Origin: Periconia sp. R9002
Taxonomy: Eukaryota > Ascomycota > Dothideomycetes > Pleosporales > Periconiaceae
Assembly (NCBI GenBank): GCA_023627715.1
Contig: JAMAHW010000090.1
Span: 117,580 to 181,579 of the forward strand
DNA length: 64,000 nt
Direction of reading: 5' to 3'
Shown: piece by piece, positions 11,701 through 22,345 of the stretch
Position numbering within the stretch: position 1 is the stretch's first letter
How the letters are laid out: each line of letters starts with the position of its first letter
The notes under the pieces: generated by a model
What the model was told of the DNA's origin: nothing
The model's database searches: none
Seen by the model: only the letters and a program-made list of their open reading frames with translations
Program-made: the position numbers and the translations under genes

Positions 11701-13249
11701 TCTTTGCTTGTCCAACCACCCCCTTCTTCTGCCTTCGCCGTCCAAATCATGGCCGCGGAATCATGCAACCAGCCAGACGGACGGACTGGTTGGTACGCCA
11801 TTTAATTTCTCAACAGAGGCCTCAGGCACGAGCAATAGGGTGCACAATTATATGCTATCCTCGACTCGACCCTCGCGTTTGCGGCAGATGGCAGCCCAGC
11901 ACGTTGTATTCCACACGCTCTCTTTCCGAGCTGGTGGTCAGACACGGCATCTTGCTCAACGATGGTACCTTAGCAGTAAATCATGCATTGCATAGTTGCT
12001 CGCCTCATCTCTGCCATGTGCCATGGATCATGGTAGGATATAACAATGGAAGCATTTCGCTTGTGCCTTGCGTCGTCATGCAACGTCCAACATGCACACA
12101 AAACCATAAACAAGAATCACAGTGACACAAAACGACCTCATCCTTCGGCATAAACGGCGGGAAAAGGCGTGATGAGCTTTTTTTTGCTCCGTCATGTCAT
12201 GCCCATGGCATAAGCAATTCCCAACCCGCTGGAAATGCTCACATATTTGTCGACTTGGCAATATTTCCAGCCTCACCGTCAGGGATCTGCACAATGGGGT
12301 CCATGCTTTCTCTCAACAGACGTGAAAATGAATGACAGACATTGCCCGCGGTCAACTTAGACCACCGTTCGGGCCGGCCAGTTATCGCATCCGCTGCAAG
12401 TGTTTTTCGATCTTTCTAATCCTGCTCGCTCCCGCTTCTTCTGGACGCACACGCCTGGTCTTTGCACCACACGCACTTTGTACTGGGGGTGGCTGGGGTT
12501 GACGAGTAGAAGCCATGCCTCAAGGGGATCTATTAGTGCTAAAAACACCCGTTGCGTGGGTCTTCGACGTGCGGGGGGGGTGGATGATGTGCGCACAGTC
12601 AGTCTCTTGGTCTGAGCTGGCGGTAAAAAGGTAGCAAAAATAGCCACCTGACTAGCCCGTTTGGAAACAATGACCCCAAATCTCTCTGGCCCCATGCCCA
12701 TCATCTGCAAGTCAATCTATACCTGTCCAATCAGAGTCTCCAGTTCGTTATCCCTCTGCAAAAGTGTTCATGTACATGTACACGACAGGCCATGGACACG
12801 GCTCCAAGAATAGAAACCAGAGGAGGATTTTTAGCCTACATTACGGTGTAGCCTTTTTTTCGTGGCACCTTTTAATGGCATATCTACATAAACCTTTGGC
12901 ACCTATATCTTCCCAGAAAGGCAGAGCAGGATCCCTTCCTCCATAATTTGCTTTCCTTTCACCCTCCCCCCAGTCCTGTCTCTCTCTGTTTTTCTTTGCC
13001 ATCGAGGTCCGCTGGTCAGGCTTCGAACGAACCAAAAAATATCGTACCAATCTCTTTAATTTAAACAGCGTAACCCAGTCAAAGCCTGTCCCTTACGATC
13101 CTCCCCCCCGCCCGTGGGTCCCCCCGCCTGTCGTGTTTAGTCGCAATTGTCTGGCTGGCTAGCCATTTCATAAAGTCGAACCCTTGACTACCTGACCTGG
13201 GTCCGTGGGAAAAGGAAGAACGAGAAGAGAAAAGGTACATGAGCTGTCC
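8724..13249. other. 4.5 kb gene-free region upstream of a Zn2Cys6 regulator
   Basis: No family was recognised in any frame on either strand; the longest open frames (about 100-170 codons) look like random translations. About 11600-11750 and 12930-13140 are pyrimidine-rich, as in fungal leaders. Many short upstream ATGs occur between 11.3 and 13.2 kb. The region probably holds the SAM/PH promoter (first few hundred bases) and a long promoter or leader for the regulator at 13250. Confidence 0.6.
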
Positions 13250-15447
13250 ATGTCCTCCTCTTCGGTACCGTTATCATCATCTTCTGCCACTGCCGCTGGT
13301 AAACATTCTACTGCTGCAAGTATGGTAGGAACAACTACAAGTGCTGCCGCTGCCGCTGCCGCTAAGCAGTCTACTGCTAAAATGCATCGCCGCTCTCGGA
13401 CTGGTATGTGGACTTTGTTTCTCCCTTCCTACTGTCTTTCTGTAACTGACAGGGATCCATTCTCCTCTTCTTTCCCCACACACTTTTCAGTCACTTTTTA
13501 TTGTTGTTTTCTGTTATCCTCAATTTCTCAAAAAAAAAAACCATTCACTAACAATGTCGCGTTTCTGTTGCTACAGGCTGCTTCACATGTCGACTACGAA
13601 GAAAGAAGTGCGACGAAGGAAAGCCATCCTGCCGCGCCTGCAAACACCTCGGTCTCAAGTGTGAATACAAAAGGCCAATGTGGTGGAGCAACGCAGGCCA
13701 AAGGCGAGACCAGAAAGAATTGATCAAAAACATCATCAAGCGCACAAAGCTCCAAGAAAAGAACACGCAGGGCATTTCCATGAGTGCCAACACACCACCC
13801 AGCTTGTGCCACTCCCTCCCCACCTCCGACACGTACTCCGAGGGCTTCGGCTGCACACGTGCGCCCTCGGTCGACTCACAAAATTCCTTGGAAAACTACA
13901 ACTACAACCCAATCTCGACACCAGACATGTTCAACTCCGCATCGATGCCGCCGCCCATGTTCACTCCTTCTTTCCAGCACCCTGGCCAATTCACCCCTTA
14001 CGAGGTCGATATCAAAACCGAAAGCCAAATGTTCATCGATGATGTCCCTACCCGTCGTGACTCAACAATATCAACTTTCAGCACCTACCAAGCACCACCA
14101 GTCATCGGCCAGCCATTCCCCACCGAAAACTGGGTTCAGCAAGACTACTACGAGAGCCGCAGAGAGTCATATGCCGAGGAACCGCTGGATTTGCAAGTCT
14201 TTGATTTCCCCCACGGTTCCTTCAGCCCATCTCACCAAGCTACCATTCAAGTGGATGAGTGCGATCAGCACCTTCTCAATCACTTCATCGAGAACGTCGT
14301 TCGTTTGATTTTTCCTATCCTAGAAGTTAACCAGCACGGTTCCGCGCGCTCCGATGTCATTCTCCCTGCGCTCGAGTCCAACAAGACCTATCTTCACTGC
14401 TGCTTGAGCGTCGCCGCGATACACCTCAAGGCCACCGAGAGGATACAGGGCGAGTCGATAGACCAGGACATTTTGCGCCACAGATATGCCACCGTTTCAG
14501 AGCTCTGCGAAGCCCTCAACCGCGACACTGATCACGCGCACATTCTCGAAGCCACCCTCGGCATGATCTTCTTCCAGTGTTCCGTCGGTCGCCCCAACGA
14601 CTCCCTTCCCGACATCCCATGGCACCAGCATTTTCAAGCTGCTACCAGCCTCGTCCACAAACTCGACTACCCAGCGCATCTCGTCGCATTGAACGGGCAG
14701 CCTCAGACCAAACCTCCATTCAACATGACCCTTGCGTCGTGGATCGATATCCTAGGCGCCACCATGCTCGGCCGCACACCTGCTTTCGCAGACACCTACC
14801 GGGAAAAGCTCATTGCCGATGCACCGTCTGGTCTCATTGACCTCATGGGCTGCGAAGATCGCATCATGTACCTCATCTCTGAGATCGCGTGCTTGGAGGC
14901 TCTGAAGCTCGACAACATGGACGAAGTCCAGCTGTGCGCACACATCCGCGTTCTGGGCGACCAGATCAGCATGACGGAGCCACCACCAGGCAGCGTCGCC
15001 AACGCATACTCGTCAACGGGCGCGATCCGACCCAAGCAGCTCAGCAGGAACATGTCGGCCGTATTCCGCCTGGCGGCGCGCATTCACCTCTGCAGCCTCG
15101 TGCCCGACTTTGACCGCACGCAAGGCAGCATCGCCAACCTGGTCAAGGCCCTCAGCGACGCCATGGACTTCATCCCCGCGGGGCCCGACGGCTTCGACCG
15201 CTCGCTCGTGTGGCCGCTCCTCATCGCCGGCTCCGTCTCGCTGCCCAACTCGCCGTTCCGCAAGATGTTTGCCGACCGCGCGAGCCGCATGGGCGAGGCG
15301 TCCGAGTTTGGCTCCTTTGGCCGCATCAAGGAACTCCTCAAGGACGTGTGGCGCATCAACGACGATGCGCTCGCAAACGGCGAGAAACAGAGTGTCCACT
15401 GGCGGGACACGATGCGTCAGAAGGGCTGGGACTTTCTATTGATCTAG
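13250..15447 (+). CDS. pro1: Zn2Cys6 transcription factor, PRO1/NosA-like
   Basis: Join 13250-13403, 13577-15447 gives 674 residues. The intron (GTATGT..CTACAG) interrupts the Gly just before the zinc cluster; joining gives RSRTG|CFTCRLRRKKC. The binuclear cluster has the canonical spacing C53-X2-C56-X6-C63-X6-C70-X2-C73-X6-C80, followed by YKRPMWWSNAGQRR and a basic coil (IKNIIKRTKLQEK). The rest is the fungal-specific regulator domain (HLLNHFIENVVRLIFPILE, LHCCLSVAAIHLKAT, ILEATLGMIFFQCSVGRP, IPWHQHFQAATSLVHKL). The cluster and the MWWSN stretch resemble Sordaria PRO1 / Neurospora ADV-1 / Aspergillus NosA-RosA, regulators of sexual development and cell fusion; that assignment is from memory. 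The N-terminus is poly-Ser/Ala, so an internal ATG at 13382 is possible. The 4.5 kb upstream spacer fits a heavily regulated gene. Confidence 0.8.
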
Positions 15448-16731
15448 AAAGATTTCCCTTGGCCTCTACTTCTGCTGGTTCAAACGCATCCTGGTCTGTT
15501 TCCAGAGCCGAATGCGATTCATCTGGACAGAACACACAAAAAATCACCTTTCTTTTCTCTTCCTTCGCTCCCGCAGCGTCTTGCATCCCACTTCCTCTCT
15601 CACACAAGGATTGATTTGCATCTCTCTCCGTTGGCTTTTTTTTGCATATTGCATATATTTTTTTCTCTATACCCACATTTACGCTATATACCCACACTTG
15701 TAATTTTTATACACATGGACGGATGGACTGGATGGATATTAGGGATTTGGTTGATAGGATTGTTAGAACGGAACAATATGGCAACATTGAACATCTCTTA
15801 TGGTACAATGGACGGCAGCGTTCAGCGAAAGAGAATGGGCGGGTAGGTAAGGTTGGTTGGTTTTAACGAATCTCACGAATGAACGCGGTGGTACGGGAAT
15901 GAGTTGAGACGGGGATTTGCGCGCGCAGGAGAGTGATTTAGGGATGAGGGAGCCTTTATTGTACAGTAGCAAGCGGTTGATGGTCTTTGAGAAACAAGAA
16001 AAGAGAGAGCTAGTCATGAATGACAAGAGAATGATATTTCAAAGCATGCGATCAATCAATGTTGTGTGTATTTGTTCTTATTTCCGACGCATGTGAGGTG
16101 TGGAGGTCTTTGTGGTGGTGGGTGGTGTGGCAAAAGTGCCACCATGCCGCCATGGCACTTCCCCGTTGTTTGCCGTTTGGCTTAGTTGGGGGGATTGCGT
16201 GCCATGATTGGGCGTTTGTCGCAGCGAGCTATTTATGGAAAGGGATGCTGGATGGGGACTAAAGCGTGAGAGCACGTTGCATAACTAACCTAACTACGGG
16301 CGGCGGGTGAGGGGGAGTCGAATCGCATATCTTCGTCCAAGATCCCCAAGGAATCCAAAGCTGGTGGAAGATCAGACGGATGTATTAGTTGACCTTGTGC
16401 CCAGATACCTCCGCTCTCTGCTCCGCACCGCTCCTGTAAGGATCTTTATTGCCTATAACCGTATATATAACAAGGTATTGCTCTCTTCTGCCTCGCATTG
16501 GTAAACACCGAATACGAGTTCGAGAGCAATCTCCCTGGCTGGCTGGCTTCATCAACCCAAGACATCAAGCCGCCGTATTCGCCCCCACCATTAAATACCG
16601 AAGCCTCTTCTGGAACGCGTCCGTTCGTTCCTTCGACGGCTTTTTTTTATTCGGGCTCTCTTCCAAACGCAACACGTACCCACGAATCTGCAAGACATCT
16701 CCGCGACCGCAAGCCCATAATCCACCCTCAA
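15448..16731. other. Spacer between two genes on the + strand
   Basis: About 1.3 kb. The first part is T-rich 3' flank of the regulator; the end is the leader of the 16732 gene. An open frame reading into that gene from 16498 has no ATG and was not used. No repeat or RNA gene seen. Confidence 0.55.
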
Positions 16732-17913
16732 ATGGCCTCCGCCGCCGCTGCATACCCGGCTTTCACCCCTACCGATGCCGCAACTCACCCACCCAAGGAC
16801 GAGGTCGAAAGCCCCAGCATATCCTCCGCTAACGCCCTCGCGCGATTCGAATTCGAGGCCGGCCATGGGAGGGAAGGCACCAAGATCTTGATGGTCGAGT
16901 GGGAGGACGACGACACCACAAGGGGCGTTCGCGGCGAGTGGCACATAAGCTGGGAGGGCAAGGGCAAGACGACGGTGCTTTCGGCCGAAGACCAGCCCAG
17001 CAACGACGTGAACCGCATCTACTTCATGCTGGCTCCCGGCGTAGCTGTCCCCTCGAGTCTCACCCTCACACATCGCCCCCAAGACCCGGACCGGAAAACC
17101 GTCGTCTGGCACACCAACCCGCTGCCCGCCATCTTCCCCCCCGAACTGGGTGCTTCAGCCCGCGCCGCCGGCAAGAAGGGCATCTTGCACACCATCTGGG
17201 CCAAGAAGCGATTGCAGGTCCTGCAGAAGGAGGTGGACGCCGAGTCCAAGAACAATGTCGAGGGCATTGGCTTCCTCATGGCCGTGCAAGAAAAAGAATG
17301 GATCGAGCAAACCTTCGGCATCAACGCGAGACCAGCAGGGCTGAGCATCTCGCTCGCCGAACCCACCGTCGCCCAGCTCGGTCCCGCCAGCCCGCGATCC
17401 CCCGGCGGGGGTCGTCTGATGGAAAAACTACGCGGCCTCAAACTCGGCACCAGCGAGAAGGACCTCACCTCCAAGTCGGACCCAAACGACACCCCCTTCT
17501 CCAACCCCCTCTCCCCAGAATCCTCAGACGTAGCCGTCTCCTCGTTCGCCGCCTTCAAAGGCGCAAGTCCATCCGTTCTCGCCGCAAAGCCCCCACAACC
17601 CCCGGAACCCCTGCAGCAGCAACAACTGCAAACGCAGCAACCCGCTAGGAAAGTCGCAGCAGCCATCCCGCCCCCGTCCATCGTCGCACAGCAGCAGCAA
17701 CAACCCGGTGGCATGGCCTCCCTGAATGCCTTCACATCGTCTGCGGCGGGCGCCCCGGCCACGGAGCCTATATTCCAGTCACGAGGCGCGCCGCTGCCCG
17801 AGGACGATAAAGACGATGGCCTCTTTGCGCTGCCGATAAGTCCTCGAAGTCCCGAGATGGGCAAGAGCCCCTTTTCATTCGCAACGAGCGAGACGGCCAA
17901 GTACGCCGCATAA
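16732..17913 (+). CDS. Conserved-looking fungal protein of unknown function
   Basis: A single exon of 393 residues. The frame is open further upstream but 16732 is its first ATG, in a good context (CTCAAATGGCC). Residues about 35-215 look like a folded domain (RFEFEAGHGREGTKILMVEW, GEWHISWEGKG, NRIYFMLAPGVAVPSSLTL, ILHTIWAKKRLQVLQKEV, EKEWIEQTFG). The rest is low-complexity, rich in Ser, Pro and Gln, with a poly-Gln tract encoded near 17615-17700. No signal peptide, membrane segment or catalytic motif was recognised. The folded part reads like one of the many Pezizomycotina-wide unannotated proteins, but I cannot name the family. Coding looks real: one long frame, codon bias toward C/G at third positions, and a clean stop. 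Confidence 0.75.
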   Translation: MASAAAAYPAFTPTDAATHPPKDEVESPSISSANALARFEFEAGHGREGTKILMVEWEDDDTTRGVRGEWHISWEGKGKTTVLSAEDQPSNDVNRIYFMLAPGVAVPSSLTLTHRPQDPDRKTVVWHTNPLPAIFPPELGASARAAGKKGILHTIWAKKRLQVLQKEVDAESKNNVEGIGFLMAVQEKEWIEQTFGINARPAGLSISLAEPTVAQLGPASPRSPGGGRLMEKLRGLKLGTSEKDLTSKSDPNDTPFSNPLSPESSDVAVSSFAAFKGASPSVLAAKPPQPPEPLQQQQLQTQQPARKVAAAIPPPSIVAQQQQQPGGMASLNAFTSSAAGAPATEPIFQSRGAPLPEDDKDDGLFALPISPRSPEMGKSPFSFATSETAKYAA

Positions 17914-18901
17914 CATAGCATAGTATAACATGGCAAAAACAAGCTACAGCGCCCATACTCTAGAAAAATGCACCGCTTGCTTGCTTTGCTTTGCTAAGAA
18001 AAAAAAGAAAACCATATGTCTCACAAACCCGACGGAACTGTCGTTGGCAAAGACGTTTTTTTATTGGAGACGGCGTAGGGCTGGGTGGGAGGAGCATCTT
18101 TTTTGTTACATTTCTCTCTTATTATCTTAATTAGGTGCGGGCGGGCGAGCAAGGGATCTCTAGATGTTGTATCTTTGGGATGGATGGGCGTGTGGGCGGT
18201 GGAATTGAACTTGGGCTCTCTTTATCAAATAAGAGCTTTTCGATGATACCTTTTTTTCGTAGAGTGGACGACAATCTATCTACATTACTTATGTAGTAGA
18301 TGCTATATATGTATGTATGTGCATGCATGTACATATGTAGGTGATGGAGGGACGGATGGAATCAGTTTTATCTGTGTAATTCTGTTTTGGTGCTTCATTA
18401 CGTATAGTTGGGAGAGGGGGGGATGTTTAAGCATGGATACCTAGTATGATGGAACGACATTGAAATGAATTGAAAAGTGTTAGATTTGGGGTTTGACAGA
18501 TCTGGTGGTGAACGTTTTGATGTGGAAATTTGGTATCCGAATTTTTTACGAGACCATTGTGTGCACGTATGTTTTTTCATTGCTTTTGGGTTTTTGCCTA
18601 GATAAGTAGGCTTCCAGCTAAAATTGCTCCGTATATTTTCTGGCTTCACCTGCCAGAGCAGCCAACGCTCGCATGTGAAGCAGGCAGAACCGCCATCACG
18701 TGACATGACTAAGCCGTCGAGCGTCCGAGCTCCTCATGACTTGCAGGTCCGCTAACGAGAGCTGCACCTCCACCTCCCGAGCCAAGATCGCATCGACTCC
18801 TACACAATCTCAACCCGCAGCCTCGTTGCTACGTCTTTCTCTGAGCCGTCAATCTACGCTGATCGAGCAGTGAACCGTGTTTTTTCAACAGCCCCGCCAA
18901 G
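17914..18901. other. Intergenic region upstream of PRP39
   Basis: About 1 kb, AT-rich with homopolymer runs and a TATG/CATG-rich microsatellite near 18305-18345 (tatgtatgtgcatgcatgtacatatg). The last 150 bp is the likely PRP39 promoter and leader. No gene seen. Confidence 0.55.
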
Positions 18902-21295
18902 ATGTTGCTCTCTGGTCGAGGCAGCATTGCGAGCGTCACCTACACCGGCGAGGAAGCGGCGACCGAGATCAAGAAGCTTCTTGACGCTGTGGTAAGTTTT
19001 GGATCGCGCATTCTTTGACTCATCGATGAGCGCATGCTGACACGGATGTAGGTCGAGCATGAAGATGAGTTTGAGAAGTGGGAGGCGCTGGTGACTCGCG
19101 CTATGGAGCTGGAGGGAGGTGTTACTCGAAACTCGGCTCCCTCCGCAATTGAGCTTGTGCGAAACGTTTTCGACTGCTTTTTGGCGAAGTTTCCTTTGTT
19201 CTTCGGATATTGGAAGAAGTACGCCGATTTCGAGTTCTCGATTGGTGGTACCGAGACAGCTGAAATGGTGTGTACAAACACTCTTGTTTCCAAAATATTT
19301 ACGCTAACGCGCATCTCTCCAGGTCTACGAGCGCGGCGTCTCCTGCATCCCGGCCTCAGTCGACCTCTGGACTCACTACTGCGCGTTCAAGCTCGATACC
19401 AGCCATGACAATGATATTCTACGAGCGTAAGTTCTAATTCATCCTCCCCTCCCCCCAATGGTTTGCAGCGCCACCTGCACCTATAACCAAAAACGACTCT
19501 GCTGCAGAGCGTCTTAGTACACTCACCTGCATGCCTGTCATTGCTTGTGCCGCTCGCGCGCTTGTTGCCCTTTACCCTCCCACACATATACACACACTCC
19601 GCACGAGGACGTTCGAGAACATTTCTCTCTTCGCTTTGGGAACATTGCTGTGGTTCTGCCAGGCGGGCTTTGTTTTTCTCTACTGCAAGCGCACCCCTTC
19701 CGTCCCCATCCCTTCCGCTTTCCCACTCCCACCAAGCTGACATTTTAGTCTCTTTGAGCGTGCCGCCGAATTTGTTGGTATAGACTTCCTGAGCTCCCCA
19801 TTTTGGGACAAGTACGTTGAGTTCGAAGGCCGCATCAACAACCCTGCCGCCATAACCGTGCTCTTTCGTCGCGCCTTCCAAGTAACGAGCTACAAATTCA
19901 ATTATTACTACGAAAAGTTCCGCGCCTTGATACCGGATCGACCCCTCGAAGAACTTGGCGATGCAGAACTGTTGGAGAAGGTCAAGGCTGCAGTTGCGGC
20001 AGAGAACGCTGGATATGACCGTCCGGCCGCTGAAATCGATCGGCAGCTGCGCATCAAGATTGACCAGCACTATTACGAGATCTATGGACAAGTACAGCAG
20101 TCAGTGCAGGTCCGCTGGGACTACGAACACAACATCAAACGTGCATACTTCCACGTCGAAGAACTGGAGGAAGCAGACTTGGAGAATTGGCGCAAATATC
20201 TCGACTTCGAAGAGAAGCAGGGTGATTATCACCGCATCCTGTTCTTGTATGAGCGTTGCTTGGTGGCTTGTGCACTATATGAAGAGTTTTGGTTCCGATA
20301 TGCCCGTTGGCTATACTCTCAAGGAAAAGAGGAGGATTGCCGCTTGATTTATTTGCGAGCCAGCTGCATTTTCGTGCCAATTTCTCAGCCTGCAATCCGC
20401 CTCAACTGGGCCCGCCTCGAGGAAAAACTTGGACGCATCCACACCGCGCGAGAGATCCACGAGTCAATTCTGAGTCAGCTACCGAATCACATCGAGACGA
20501 TCATCTCCCTGGCCAATGTAGTTCGTCGTCACGACGGAAACGATGCAGCTGTAGAGTTGTTGGAATCTTATATCAATGTCTCCACAGCTCAAGTCGGCGG
20601 AATTCTTGCTACGGAACAAGCGCGTATTCTATGGCAGTGCAAAGGCTCAGTCGATGAAGCCCGAGCTGTATTCAAGACCAAATACGAGCAGTTCCCCGAG
20701 TCGAAGCAGTTCTGGTTGAAGTACCTACAGTTCGAGGTCGCCCAACCAGCAACTGATCAAGAGGAGGCGCATAGCCGCGTCAAAGACGTGTACGAGCTGT
20801 CACGTGGCAAGGGCGGCTTTTCACCAGAGGCATTTAAAGAACTAACCAACTTCTATATGGAGTACTTGATGACTCGCGGCGGTAAAGATGCGGCTGAGGA
20901 GTTCTTACTCCTCGACAAGGATATCAATGGGTATGTTAGATCCAACCATGCTCCCTCCTCCTCCCCCCTCAACTCGAAACCTCACGTGGCAGCGAATAAG
21001 CGCAAGAACAAGAACCCACACCCGCATTAGCATTCCACCTTAGTTCGTTTGTACGACTAGGCGCTCGGGTCGTGTGGTGCTCTTGAATTCATAACATCAG
21101 CGCGTGCCCTTGAAATTTACACTCATACCCTAGTTTTTTTCTCTACTCTGCATGGTAGAATTGAAATGTAATCATCCTTGAATATTTATACCTTGTATCT
21201 GTTTTGCTGACATGATCTCGAACCACAGTGGTCATTCTATCACACAGGATGTCACCATGTCTGGCGCGACTCCAACAGTCGCTAGCAAACCTTGA
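18902..21295 (+). CDS. PRP39: U1 snRNP component Prp39 (HAT-repeat splicing factor)
   Basis: Predicted join 18902-18991, 19052-19267, 19323-19426, 19749-20930, 21229-21295 gives 552 residues. Prp39 is a scaffold of the U1 snRNP that helps recognise 5' splice sites in the nucleus. The protein is almost entirely half-a-TPR (HAT) repeats, with the usual aromatic/Trp pattern: FLAKFPLFFGYWKKYADFEF, VDLWTHYCAFKLDTSHDND, SSPFWDKYVEFEGR, ENWRKYLDFEEKQGD, EEFWFRYARWLYSQGKE, KQFWLKYLQFEVAQP. Joining exons gives MVYERGV and ILRALFERAAEFVGIDF, both family-typical. Introns 3 and 4 are long for this window (322 and 298 nt). The last exon (22 codons) is the least certain; if intron 4 is retained the frame continues to 21030 with a low-complexity tail. 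Confidence 0.88.
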
Positions 21296-22345
21296 ACGAA
21301 GCTCAGACGTGGAGCTCCTCGATTTCCGTAGTAGACCGAGTAGAGAGAAACGCTGCAGCCAAACAAAACGACTTTTTCACGAAAAAATGTGGATGTCGAC
21401 GATGGGAGTGTCCGATTGAGCCACCATCCGAACGACCACTACAACACCAACACTGGTAATTCACCCTTGCCTTCTTCCCCATTTGTTTACCCCACTGCCA
21501 CACCCTTCTTCTTTCCTTGAGCCCTCCCCTCCAAAACTGTACCTGCTATACCATTGAATCTTTTTTACGGGTCTTCTCCACTTTGTATATTTGTTTTTTT
21601 GCTTCGATTCCTTGGAGATAAGATCTCGATCCTGATCGGGGAAGGTATATTGACTTCTCTTTTGTGTGGGGGATTTTTTTGTTTGGTCTCTTCTTCTCCG
21701 CCCTCTCTCGTATCGAAGAATGGCAATGAGAGGAGGACGGGAAGGGCATGAGGATCAATCACTTGTGTATTTTGATCGATTTCGGACAATGGATGGATGG
21801 AGATGAATGGTTCTGGCTGGATGGATGAGATTGAATGGGTGGCGGTGGTGGTTGCGCTACCTACATAAGGGCATCTTCCCCCGTCTGATTTGGGATGGAT
21901 GTGAGCACAGACTGTGTAATGCAAATATACCCCTTTCCCCTTTTGCACTCGGCTTTTTTCTTCTCTGTGACTACTTTTGTTTGAGTTATTATCGTTGTGT
22001 TGCGTGAGTGTCGTGACGTATTGTGTTGGTTTGGGTACTATAACAACCTCCCGACCTTAACTCACCCACCCAACGCCCTCCCATTTCTCCCTTCTTCCTT
22101 TCGTATGTGTGATGACTGTACTTGGTTATACTTAACTTACCTGGTCCATTGGTAAACACCTCACTCGTCTCTGTCTGCCTCTCCACATGTACTAAAGGTC
22201 ATATTGAACGAGTTAAGGTTATTGTAACGTCTGTACATTCCCATGAAATTATAAAATCTTTATTGTCTAGGTATTCTATCTTCTTTTTTCACTCTGAACC
22301 ACACAAAACTTTTATCTTCCTCTCTCCCCTTCCCTGACCATCACA
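21296..22345. other. Spacer between convergent PRP39 and ABC transporter genes
   Basis: About 1 kb of 3' flanks. T-rich, then C/T-rich from about 22030. No gene or repeat of note. Confidence 0.55.

Noticed and set aside
16498..16731. 78-residue N-terminal extension of the 16.7 kb gene
   Set aside because: The upstream frame has no ATG (it opens on TTG) and its translation is not protein-like; first ATG is 16732.
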